The notes under the pieces were generated by a model. That model did no database searches. It saw only the letters and a program-made list of their open reading frames with translations, and was not told where the DNA came from. From NCBI RefSeq assembly GCF_932526225.1, contig NC_064045.1:3978498-4042497 (forward strand): a DNA stretch of 64,000 nucleotides, written 5' to 3'. Positions 37,401 to 48,550 of this stretch are shown piece by piece. Made by a program: the position numbers and the translations under genes. Each line of letters starts with the position of its first letter. The first letter of the stretch is position 1. Origin of the DNA: Nematostella vectensis. Taxonomy: Eukaryota; Cnidaria; Anthozoa; Actiniaria; Edwardsiidae.

Positions 37401-40400
37401 GGATTGCTTGCTGGGTATCAAACTTTTTGTGGGATAAAAACAGTAAATATCAGTCTTTGTTTTGAAGTATCACAACTTAAGGACCACTTCATATCTTGCT
37501 CATCTTATCCCCCTTATTCAAGCTCTGAGTACACCACTAGTGAGTCTCTATCCCCATTGCTAGCTAGCATTATATTATTTTAATGATTTTGGTGATTATG
37601 GTAGGAATTATAGATCAGGGGCGGTAAGGGTTATTTTCATGATCTGTGAACGGCCTTTTTTGTTTATCATGAATCGTGAAAAGGACAATTAATTGAAAAC
37701 TGGGATCTGTTATGCAACCTTCGCCGTGATTCATGAATGGCAAAATTTGATCAGCATGAATTGAGATCTATGCTCTTTAAAAATTGTGAATCGTGATTTC
37801 GGAGAGATTGATCCTTGGTGTTAGTTTATCAGTTTATCATGAAACGTGATTTCCGATTTTTGAAACTCCTGAAACAACCGCCCCTGAAAGAAAGCATTCA
37901 AGGTTACGTCCTAACAAGCAGTTAAATCTTAACTGCCTTGAAGATGTTTTCCAAGTGTAGTTTGATTGTCGCTGCAGATACTGCCTCTTTGTGACAATCA
38001 CATCTCCATTTACCAACTCACACTACACAGAGGCACATCACTCTTCCGCCAGGTCCAGGAAGGCAAGCTGGTAAGCACATAGTAAGGGAAGGGATTTTTC
38101 TTTGGGGGAGGGTGCGAAATCTGAAAAAATAGACCTTATTTTTTCTGGGGTGGGGGTGGTGGTGAAGGTGTTGAGTGTAAAAACTGACTACCCCCAAAAT
38201 AACAACAATAATTTTTTTATGCAATTGCACCATCTCCACAGGATGTTTGTTATCAGATTTGGCTACAAAAACGTTTGACATACCAGAGTTATAGTTTTGT
38301 CTACAAATAACACCTCTATTGCAAACGGAAGTGGATTTTCCATCCTGGATATGGGCCTGGAATATGATCATAACACCATCTCTTTACTTATACTTTGTGT
38401 TATCATTCACAATATCAATCACGAACGAATCTGGAGGCATGGATTGTAACGTGCTTCGGACACCTTGCAGTGTCCTCACTCTAAATAATGACAACAAGAT
38501 TTCATGGAGGATAAGAAAGCTCATGGCAGGCTAGGACAGGGACCCAGTGGTTCTTACATAGCCGATGAAAATGGATGTTTTCTGTGTGGGACCTTAAAAT
38601 AGTGCCATGGTTGGCCGTCTTTTTATTTGAAGCATTTAATTTCAGGTTGTACCTGACAGTGATCAAATGGCTGACCTCTATCTGACAACAGTTGATGTAA
38701 GTAGATTAGAGAATGATTAGAGTTTTGTTTTTGCATCAAAGGTTTATTTTCTGGCTTCTTGGAGGGAGAGTTTTCAGTTAACCATCCCCCACTCTCACAA
38801 ATTTCCATTCCAGGAAACCAGATTTCCAAACTTGCACATGGACTAGGTTTTTATACCTAAGAAATGTGTTCGAAAACAGGAGTGATCATTTTCTCTTGCT
38901 TTCCTTCCCAATGATACCAATCAGATTTTCAACTAGTGAAGGTTTTTTCTTCACACCAAAGACATATTGAAGTATTGACCCTGAATGAAGTAATTGACTC
39001 TTGCATGTTTACTGCAGCATGTGACATCCACTTCCCTTTCCCAATTATTCTCTTGGCTTTGGATCCGACCCAAGCCACAGGAATTTCGAATTCCCTTTGT
39101 CAGGGTATTGAATTTTTCTTGAATTGCACAATAACGAAATTAATCATTAGTCTAATGTTCAATGATTTTATGCCAAATAAAATTTTGAGCATTCAACTTC
39201 AGGTGTTAGAGAAGGCTGGATTCTACCAGTATGAAGTTTCCAACTTTGCAAAGCCTGTGAGTGACACTGGGTACATGAGCAGTATACTCTTTTTAGACGT
39301 CTTTGACTATCAACATGTGAGAATAACAGTAGAAAATAGTTTAAAGAGTATTCATATTGTGTTGATGCACTTTACAGTTTTGGTGTTGTCTAGTGAACTT
39401 TATGCCATTCAGCATGTAGCCATGGTCTGAAAGAAGAGTATAAAAGATACCTAATGCTGTATTCACACCAAAACCATGTTTAGTTAAGTAAGGTTTTTCT
39501 TTGTCTGATAACTCGCAAGTTTCTCATTGTGTTGAATTCTTACTAGCTAAATGATCACTTAGTAACAGCATAGTCTATTCAGTTTTGTTCTTGGTTCTGT
39601 ACACTCTTGGGAGATTGAGATTTAAACCAGTTTAATTAAACCAATTTTAAACTGGTTTAAGTGCTGGTGTAAATGCGGTATAAGTCTTGAGAGCCCTTTT
39701 GTTGTACATACCAAAGAAAAGTAAGGCGATTGGGCTGGCATTTATCCCTGGCGTTAACGCAGCCAACCAACCATCCAACCCAACTTCTTACAGGCTATGA
39801 AGATTTAATTTTTCCTGGAACTTGTGAGCCAGAAGCTTATGCCAGATCTTTTCATTGAGTTTATTTATTAGTTTATTTATTTATTAGTTTATTTATTTAT
39901 TAGTTTATTTATTTATTAGTTTATTTATTATTAGTTTATTTATTACCTAGAAAACTTAGGAAACCAGTATCCATTTGAAGTAATCATTCAAGAAAATAGC
40001 TGATCATATTTTGTTTTGGCATCAGGGATGTGAAAGCCAGCATAACTTATCCTACTGGAGAGGAGTTCCATATATAGGCATCGGCCCAGGCGCGCATGGC
40101 AGGTGATTGTCTCACAAAAGAAATCAAATAAGGATTATCCATTTTCTATCACAAGTAAATGGTTCTGTGAATACACTCTTTTTTATAAGAACGTCCAGGC
40201 CGATATTTCACCAAATATTAAGAACATGCTAAGAACATGCCGAGGTTGAGATACCAGAAAATAAATTCTTTTTTAGTCCTGCAGAATAAAATTGTGCTCA
40301 TAGTAACAACCTTATTATTGCTATTGATCATTAGTGTAATTCTTTTTCTAATAATTCATTGGGTATTATATTCTTATATGCACTAAATTTAAGAACATAT

Positions 40401-43400
40401 TCAGCCTTAAAATGTCCCAAAAATAAGAACGGCCCAGCCTCAACTGAAAACTGACGTTCAACTGACTTTCAACTTATAAACAAAAGTGTAAAACCTATCC
40501 TAGATAAGGCTTCATTGGGAATCAAAGTTTCGTAACCCCCTCATTCCTCGTCAAATAAATTACTAGAAGCATACGCTTAATGAATCCAGATATAAATGCA
40601 GTTTTCAATATTTTTGGCAGTAAAACCATATGCATTGTTTCGGAGACTTTAGATTTTTTTTACTTATAATATAAGCTAATATATAACCAGGGTGCCAAGC
40701 AGGCTATGTAACATGGATTTTAATACAGTTCTACCTTACAAAATGTTTCATTTCACCTAAAAATAAGAGTTTTTTTCGTGTAATTTATTTTATTTTACTA
40801 ATTCAGTATTTATTCTTCAACTTTTCTTTTTTCAATAGAATTCATTTGTCAATACAATCTCTATTGTAGATTTTATGAGATGTCAGATAAGGATTCCAAA
40901 ATGAAACGAGTAGCTTGGGTCCAAACTCTTGAACCTAACTCTTGGATGAAGGAGGTATGGGTGTACCTGAAAATTTAAACATTCAAAACTTTTATCGGAG
41001 ATTAGACACCATCAATATCATCATGGATTTGGCTCATCCTATGGTTATCCACCCATAAAAAGGGGTATATCTCTCTACAGACTGTATACCAACATCAATT
41101 CTTACACGGAGTCCTGTACACAAGTGTCAACGCCTCTCTCAGTCAAGGCCTTGAATATGCCACATATAGTATGTTCAGCAGATACAACCTTAAGGTCTCC
41201 CTTAGTAAAGGTCTCTCCGAGCTTTATGTTTCTTTGGATACCGACAACCACCAATGCACAAGTGTTACAAGAATCGTTCTTAAAATTTGTTAAAAAGTCC
41301 CAGCTTCTTCGAATCGTTGACACTTTATTCTTAGGAGATTGATAAGCCTTTTTGTATTCATTCTCTTAAATTTTCTTTCAAAAACAATGAATTCCAGCAC
41401 CCAGACCTCTTCCAATAGTTTTCTTTCGAATATTTTGATTTGCTTTTTTTTGGATTAGGTTAATCTTATTTTTAGTTCAAAAATGGAAATGAGATCCTGT
41501 AATGACTTTACTTACAAGCTCGTCACGTACGTCACGATAGACTAGACACGCACATCACGCTAGACTCGTCATGTATGTCACGCTAGACTCGTCACGTTCG
41601 TCATCCAAGACAGCCCTTGAGATGGTGGCAGCGGGGGAGATTATAGGGTCGTCCACACCAACACGCATTGAAAAGTATTCGGATTCTTTTCGCCAAAAAC
41701 GCATCACTTGATTCGCATCCACACTATCGTTTTTGCAGCATTGTTGCTTGTTTAATGATAAAGCTTGAAGCTATCCATCCTCGTTAAACAGTTTAAACAA
41801 GAGGCTTGTATATGGCAGTACAATACTGTACATGGAATGTACAGGACCCTGACTTAGGGAGGCCTTAGAGCTTGTATATGGTGTCACACTGTATATGGCA
41901 TGAACAAGGAGGCCCACAGCGCATTAGATTAATTAAAATTGTGAATCGGGAGTCTTGACACAAATTCACTGTCATTTCATAAGGAAAATAGCAATGTAGA
42001 ACAAGAGTCAAATTCAAGAAAGATCATGGAGATCCTAGCAAAGCAAAGACCAATAAAAGACATGATAAGCTATGTGTGTCTCTAGTGCAAGGACTCAGTA
42101 TTTTTAAATCTATCCTTTGCAGGTGGAAGAATTTGGGCATGGGACGCGCAAGAAAGTTTTTCAATCAAATGCAGTAATGTGAGTATTCTATAGAGTAGCC
42201 TCGGTACTATTTTAAGTATTTCAATGGTGTTCTAGCACAATGCTTAAGTCATGTCAGGGCTGTAGCAGGGGGTGGGGCACTGAGGGCATGTGCCCTCCCC
42301 CCCAATATTTTCACAAATTATATAGGAATTGACGTGACTTGGGGTAATGGTATTGGGGATAATGACGATTGTGCTGGTGTTTGGATTGGTAATGGTGATG
42401 GTCATTGTGATAGTGATATGGCTATGGTGGAGGTGGTGGTGTTGATGATGATAATGTTGATGAAGATGAGGGTGGTTTCGGCTTGGTAGTGGTATGGGGG
42501 ATATAGGAATTGACCAGTGGGGGCATGGCCCCCCAATATTTTATTAATGTTTCTGTATTGTACCCCCCTGGTCTTACGTGGCCAGCTACGGCTCTGCTTG
42601 TTAAGGGAGGAGGCAGTTGCCTTCATAAGAATTCACATCTGTCAATCAAGTGTTATGCTGTTTGTTTCTTTGTTTGTATATCTCTTTGGCCAAACCGAAC
42701 GTGTTTGCTGTAAGATTCAAAAAGAATTTATTTTATTTTGACTGTTTCTGGTGTCCTGCCTCCTATCTATGTTTTAGAATAGAATGTTTTTAAGATGTTG
42801 TGTGTGCATCCAAAATGCCACAGACTGGCGGGCCATCGCTGATCTGAAATTGCGTACGAAATGGAGAATGCTATAGCAAATACTGCAAGAGTGATATTTC
42901 GCAGATTTTTTTTTTTAGTCAAATACCCCTTCATCTGCATTTTAGACCAGCAATGGCCCCCTGTCTGTGGCATTTTGGATTCGCGCACAACATCGTAAAA
43001 ACGGTCTATTAATTCATGGGGGGTGGGGTAGGTGGATATATTCTTGAATCACACACTTTTGCCTTCATTCTAGTCTGGAGGAGATTATCATGTTGGGACT
43101 CCGCACTTCCGAAGGGATACCAAATGAGGTAACGCATTCATGGTAACGCATCCGTGGTAACGTTTTCGTGTCCAAACACGTTTTCCTATGCTCCCGCCCA
43201 ATATCTACAAACCAAGATCCAAGATGTCTATCCGGGAATAGCGCGTAGTCAAACAAGCCACCTTCAAACTGCCCTTGAATAATCAATTAAACTGCCCTTG
43301 AATAACCAATTAAACCGCCCTTGACCGATCAATTAAACTGCCCTTGAATAATCAATTAAACCGCCCTTGACCAATCAATTAAACTACCCTTGACCAATCA

Positions 43401-46400
43401 ATTAAACCGCCCTTGGCAAATCAATTAAACTGCCTTGACCAATCAATTAAACTGCTTTTGACCAATCAATTAAACCGCCCTTGACCAATAATATAAACCG
43501 CCCTTGGCAAATCAATTAAACCGCCCTTGACCAATCAATTAAACCGCCCTTGACCAATCAATTAAACCGCCCTTGACCAATCAATTAAACCGCCCTTGAC
43601 CAATCAATTAAACCGCCCTTGGCAAATCAATTAAACTGCCTTGACCAATCAATTAAACTGCCCTTGACTAATCAATTAAACCGCCCTTGACCAATCAATT
43701 AAACCGCCCTTGGCAAATCAATTAAACCGCCCTTGACCAATCAATTTAACCTCCCTTGACCAATCAATTAAACTGCCCTTGACCAATCAATTAAACCGCC
43801 CTTGACCAATCAATTAAACTACCCTTGACCAATCAATTAAACCGCCCTTGACCAATCAATTAAACTGCCCTTGACCAATCAATTAAACTACCCTTGACCA
43901 ATCAATTAAACCGCCCTTGACCAATCAATTAAACTGCCCTTGACCAATCAATTAAACTACCCTTGACCAATCAATTAAACCGCCCTTGGCCAATCAATTA
44001 AACTGCCCTTGACCAATCAATTAAACTACCCTTGACCAATCAATTAAACCGCCCTTGGCCAATCAATTAAACTGCCCTTGACCAATCAATTAAACTACCC
44101 TTGACCAATCAATTAAACCGCCCTTGACCAATCAATTAAACTGCCCTTGACCAATCAATTAAACTGCCCTTGACCAATCAATTAAACTGCTTTTGACCAA
44201 TCAATTAAACCGCCCTTGACCAATCAATTAAACCGCCCTTGGCAAATCAATTAAACTGCCTTGACCAATCAATTAAACTGCCCTTGACCAATCAATTAAA
44301 CTGCCCTTGACCAATCAATTAAACCGCCCTTGACCAATCAATTAAACCGCCCTTGACCAATCAATTAAACCGCCCTTGACCAATCAATTAAACCGCCCTT
44401 GACCAATCAATTAAACCGCCCTTGGCAAATCAATTAAACTGCCTTGACCAATCAATTAAACTGCCCTTGACCAATCAATTAAACTGCCCTTGACCAATCA
44501 ATTAAACCGCCCTTGACCAATCAATTAAACCGCCCTTGACCAATCAATTAAACCGCCCTTGGCAAATCAATTAAACTGCCTTGACCAATCAATTAAACTG
44601 ATTTTGACCAATCAATTAAACCGCCCTTGACCAATAATATAAACCGCCCTTGACCAATCAATTAAACCGCCCTTGACCAATAATATAAACCGCCCTTGAC
44701 CAATCAATTAAACTGCCCTTGACCAATCAATTAAACCGCCCTTGACCAATCAATTAAACCGCCCTTGACCAATCAATTAAACTGCCCTTGGCAAATCAAT
44801 TAAACTGCCTTGACCAATCAATTAAACTGCCCTTGACCAATCAATTAAACTGCCCTTGACCAATCAATTAAACCGCCCTTGACCAATCAATTAAACCGCC
44901 CTTGACCAATCAATTAAACCGCCCTTGGCAAATCAATTAAACTGCCTTGACCAATCAATTAAACTGATTTTGACCAATCAATTAAACTGCCCTTGACCAA
45001 TAATATAAACCGCCCTTGACCAATCAATTAAACCGCCCTTGACCAACCAATTAAACCGCCCTTGACCAATCAATTAAACCGCCCTTGACCAATAATATAA
45101 ACCGCCCTTGACCAATCAATTAAACTGCCCTTGACCAATCAATTAAACCGCCCTTGACTAATCAATTAAACCGCCCTTGACCAATAAATTAAACCGCCCT
45201 TGACCAATCAAATAAACCGCCTTTGACCAATCAATTAAACTGCCCTTGACCAATCAATTAAACTGCTTTTGACCAATCAATTAAACTGCCCTTGACCAAT
45301 CAATTAAACCGCTTTTTAACAATCAATTAGACTACCCTTATTGAGCAATCAATTAAATTGCCCTTGACTGATCAATGTCCCTACAGGCAAATGGTTTATA
45401 GCAAGCGATTAAAAACATAAGTCATAGTTTGATTTAGTTTGATTTGCTGCATGCTTCTCCCAAGCTCTCGTTATGGATTTCTGTTATTCACGATAAGGCG
45501 AATTTTAACTTATTTATTTTCAGCGATTTAATCATTATATTACGGCCACATCCAGCGGTAGCCTGCGGGAGATATTTGAGGGGTGCTCTGATGTCAGGGA
45601 CTTTATGGCAGAGGGTCTGCTTCAATTGGATGAAAGGTTAGTTGGAGCTCAGGGTCGCAGCAATATGGGGGGATGGGTTGCTGCGCCCAGATGCACCCCC
45701 CCCCCCCTCCTTGACGGCCAAAAAGTGGGTCATTTCTTATTAAGGGATCTTCATATACAGTGCTTTTTTCATACGATACCCGTCCTATGACTTCTTCTTA
45801 AAGAAGTAATACTCCTTGATAGTTGGCTACTAAGTATTTTCCTAGTATCTGGTTCGGCTTATCCTCGGAAACCGTGGACCGAAGATGGGCTCGACTATGC
45901 TCCCTAATGACGCATGACAGACAGTACTGTAGAAAATTTAGCCATGGAACATGATGAGAATGAATGCTCGAGGATCCCCTTTTGTTCTTGGGTCGCAAAG
46001 TATTTTAGGTCTTCAAGTATGGACGATTATGATGATGATGTTATGGCAGATATGGTGATGACGCATAAAGTATTGGTTGTTGTGACTTGGGGTTATGGTA
46101 TTGGGGATAATGACGATTGTGCTGGTGTTTGGATTGGTAATGGTGATGGTCATTGTGATAGTGATATGGCTATGGTGGAGGTGGTGGTGTTGATGATGAT
46201 AATGTTGATGAAGATGAGGGTGGTTTCGGCTTGGTAGTGGTATGGGGGAGCACAGCAGTGGTAGCACAATGCTCAAGTCATGTCAGGGCTGCAGCAGGGG
46301 GTGGGGCACTGAGGGCATGTGCCCCCCAATATTTTCGCAAATTATATGGGAATTGACCAGTGGGGCATGGCCCCCCAATATTTTATTAATGTTTCTGTAT

Positions 46401-47278
46401 TGTACCCCCCTGGTCTTACGTGGCCTGCTACGGCTCTGCTTGTTAAGAGGAGGAGGCAGTTGCCTTCATAAGAAGCCACATCTCTCAATCAAGTGTTATG
46501 CTGTTTGTTTCTTTGTTTGTATATCTCTTTGGCCAAACCGAACGTGTTTGCCGCTAAGATTTAAAAAGAATCTACCGACCATATCATTTTGACTGTTTCT
46601 GTTTCTTCATAATGTTGATGAAGATGATGGTGGTTTCGGCTTGGTAGTGGTATGGGGGATATAGTTGGACTAGTAGTGTTGGTCATTATTATAGTAATGA
46701 TTTATGGTGATGATCATGACGATGATGATGATAATGATGGTTGTGTTAGTGGTAATGATTTGTACGATGGTAACAATATATTATTCATTATTACAGCGGG
46801 ACTAGTAAAACTGTGAACAGTGGAAATGTATGGAATTGTTTGTTTTTTTCATATTCGATTTTTACAAACAGTCAATGTAGTGGATCCGAAAAAATGGACC
46901 TAATTTCCCGCGGGGGGGGGGGGGGTTCCCTAATAAAAATCTTACCAACCCCCAAAAAACAAAAAGGATCTTTTAATGTCCTTGCATATATCTCCACGGG
47001 ACTTTTATTGTTGAATTTGGAGTCGGAGTGACCTAGCTTATGCTTTATAGTTTTGTCTCTAAATAGCACGTCTATTGACAACCGAAAGTGGACTTTCGGC
47101 CGTTGTGTGGAGGGGTGGGGGGGGATGCGTTCGCACTCCCGCTGGGTACGGGCCTGATCGTAATGTCTTGCTGATCTTTTACAGAGGTCTCCGAGCTACT
47201 CCCTCTGGTCTGGCTGTGGTTGACACCCTGACAGCTTCCATTGCCCTTCACCTCGAAAAATATCTTAAACAATCTTAG
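34414..47278 (+). CDS. RSAD1: RSAD1/HemW-like radical SAM protein, 15 exons, about 460 aa
   Basis: Exons: 34414-34611, 34732-34784, 35733-35839, 35934-36066, 36740-36785, 37128-37295, 37978-38070, 38646-38696, 39203-39256, 40026-40102, 40870-40954, 42123-42178, 43074-43128, 45524-45636, 47185-47278. All junctions are GT-AG and stay in frame. The N-terminus looks like a mitochondrial presequence. The radical SAM cluster motif CxxxCxxC appears as YCKSLCSFCNFNKY across exon 2. FGGGTPS, EVTLEANPTS, GINRLSLGVQ, YEVSNFAKP, HNLSYW, GIGPGAHG and EEIIMLGLRT follow in family order. The HNxxYW motif separates HemW from the oxygen-independent coproporphyrinogen oxidase HemN. HemW-type proteins bind haem and act as haem chaperones. 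Introns are filled with repeats. Confidence 0.9.
36088..36250. repeat. 51-bp tandem repeat, about three copies, in RSAD1 intron 4
   Basis: GTGACTACCACCTGGGCGGA recurs at 36091, 36142 and 36193, with a partial fourth start at 36244. The unit also contains GGGGGTAGGGGGTCACATAT. It begins right after the exon 4 donor. Confidence 0.85.
37616..37886. mobile_element. MITE with CAGGGGCGG ends (hAT-like)
   Basis: Terminal CAGGGGCGG (37616-37624) and CCGCCCCTG (37878-37886) bound 271 bases rich in internal inverted phrases such as CATGAATCGTGA and TCATGAAACGTGA. CAGGGG-type ends are common in hAT-derived MITEs. A clean 8-base target duplication was not seen. It lies in RSAD1 intron 6. Confidence 0.5.
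39846..39945. repeat. A/T-rich tandem repeat (TTTATTTATTAG type)
   Basis: About five imperfect copies of TTTATTTATTAGTTTATTTA in RSAD1 intron 9. Confidence 0.85.
40155..40620. repeat. Dispersed repeat, copy A (about 450 bp)
   Basis: Contains AGAACATGCCGAGGTTGAGA, CTCATAGTAACAAC, TAATAATTCATTG, AAACCTATCCTAGATAAGGC and GAATCCAGATATAAATG in the same order as 57405-57865. It lies in RSAD1 intron 10. Probably a MITE or SINE-like family; ends not fixed. Confidence 0.75.
42230..42740. repeat. Composite repeat, copy A, in RSAD1 intron 12
   Basis: Holds three blocks: CATGTCAGGGCTG...GGGGCACTGAGG, then a GATGGTCATTGTGATAGTGA block (42330-42500), then GCATGGCCCCCCAATATTTT to TTTGGCCAAACCGAACGTG. The same blocks occur at 46080-46600 in a different order. 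Confidence 0.8.
43255..45385. repeat. 23-bp minisatellite, about 92 copies, in RSAD1 intron 13
   Basis: Unit CCGCCCTTGACCAATCAATT plus AAA. The first bases vary among CCG, CTG and CTA, and some units carry GGCAAATC or the shortened CTGCCTTGACC. The marker GGCAAATC followed by the short unit recurs at about 44424, 44561, 44790 and 44927, 137 bases apart in two pairs, showing higher-order duplication. It expands the intron before exon 14 by 2.1 kb. Confidence 0.97.
46080..46600. repeat. Composite repeat, copy B, in RSAD1 intron 14
   Basis: Carries the same blocks as 42230-42740, but here the GATGGTCATTGTGATAGTGA block (about 46085-46245) precedes the CATGTCAGGGCTGCAG block instead of interrupting it. 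A third fragment of the block follows at 46609-46665. Confidence 0.8.
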
Positions 47279-48550
47279 GCATGGTTAATAATAGGCCGTT
47301 CTTTTCATGTACCGTTTCAAATGCAGGGCCGTACCAAGGGGGGGGGGGGGGGGGGGGGGGGGGTTAAGCAGGTGTCCCCCCTTCAAATATTTTCCATATC
47401 AAGAAAAATGAGCCCAAAATTGTCGTTTTTGCCAAATGCGGTCACTTCCATATAAGGAAACTAGTATTTCCTTATTTGGAAAATCTGCATAATTCTTGTT
47501 ATTTTTGAGGTGAGCGTACCCCTGGGGCTTCGTAAACTTTATGACTTGTAACCAGAAGGGAAAAACAGTTACTGTGACCACCTTTAGTTAGTTGAGAAGG
47601 TCCCTGAAAAGAAACTAAGTTTTCTCGGTACTAGACCTCCAAAACGACAACGTTTTCTTCATAAAAACTATAAGTTGATGACTAGCAGACAGCGATCGAA
47701 TGTGATTATGGAAAGTAAACACATCTTGCAGCGCAGAAATGCACACAGAAAAAAAACAATGGGGGCTTGTAATATACCGTGATGATTCGAATAAGCGCCC
47801 TCCTTCAAATAAGCCACCCCTCCCCAATAAGAGCCCCCCTTCCGACCTTGAATTTTGGAATAAGCCCCCCCCCCCCCCCCCCCCCCCCATACCCTCTAAA
47901 GAAATCTCAACAAATGCACCACTTGAATATTGTTAATTTAGCTCGCATTAACATGCTGACATTACAACAAGGACCTATTTATTATTCATTCAATTTTTTA
48001 TCCATATAAGCGCAAGTTTTGTTCTCAGAGTCCATTCAGAAGCTGGTATTTTTCTCTCCAATAAGCGCCCCCTACTTAAGACCTGAAAAATAAATTAAGC
48101 GCCTCGGACGCTAATTCGATTCATTACGGTAGTCTTATTTTTTGCGCATTGAAAAGGATATTTTGGTGTTATTTACGTAAAATAAATAAATCTAAATAGA
48201 AGTTCGAGTGACCTTAGCCGTGTTGTCACGCAAGCATCACGCAATTGGCACGTGTTGTTTATTGTCTATTATTTATAGCCCATCCACTCCATGAAAATAA
48301 AAAAAGGTTACGTAACAGAGAAGACTTATTGGCTTTTATTAATCAGATAGTAATTCCTTTATAAAGGAAAAATGGTCATTTCCGGTAAAACATGCAAAAA
48401 TCATTTCCTCAAGGTCAGTTTCCTTGACAACGGTCAAGTTCAACCCGGATATCGCACGTTTATTTCGAAACAACATCATAGCGGGCCTCGTTTGAACGAA
48501 AAGGATTCAAGCAGTGAGCATTCTAAAGCAATACTCAGCGACTGTTTGCT
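47279..48550. other. Intergenic stretch with long G and C runs; upstream region of the nuclear receptor gene
   Basis: A run of about 26 G at 47338-47363 and a run of about 23 C at 47865-47888 lie in sequence without coding signals. The last few hundred bases (about 48200-48550) are the probable promoter and 5' leader of the nuclear receptor gene. Long homopolymers of this kind may be inaccurately assembled. Confidence 0.45.

Noticed and set aside
38936-39430. 164-codon plus-strand frame
   Set aside because: Only its 39203-39256 part is real (RSAD1 exon 9); the rest is intron read-through.
46013-46276. His/Ile-rich 87-codon minus-strand frame
   Set aside because: It lies within a dispersed GATGATGAT-type repeat block that also occurs at 42330-42500.
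47338-47888. Long G and C runs as G-quadruplex regulatory sites
   Set aside because: Homopolymers of this length are often assembly or sequencing artefacts, and there is no supporting context.
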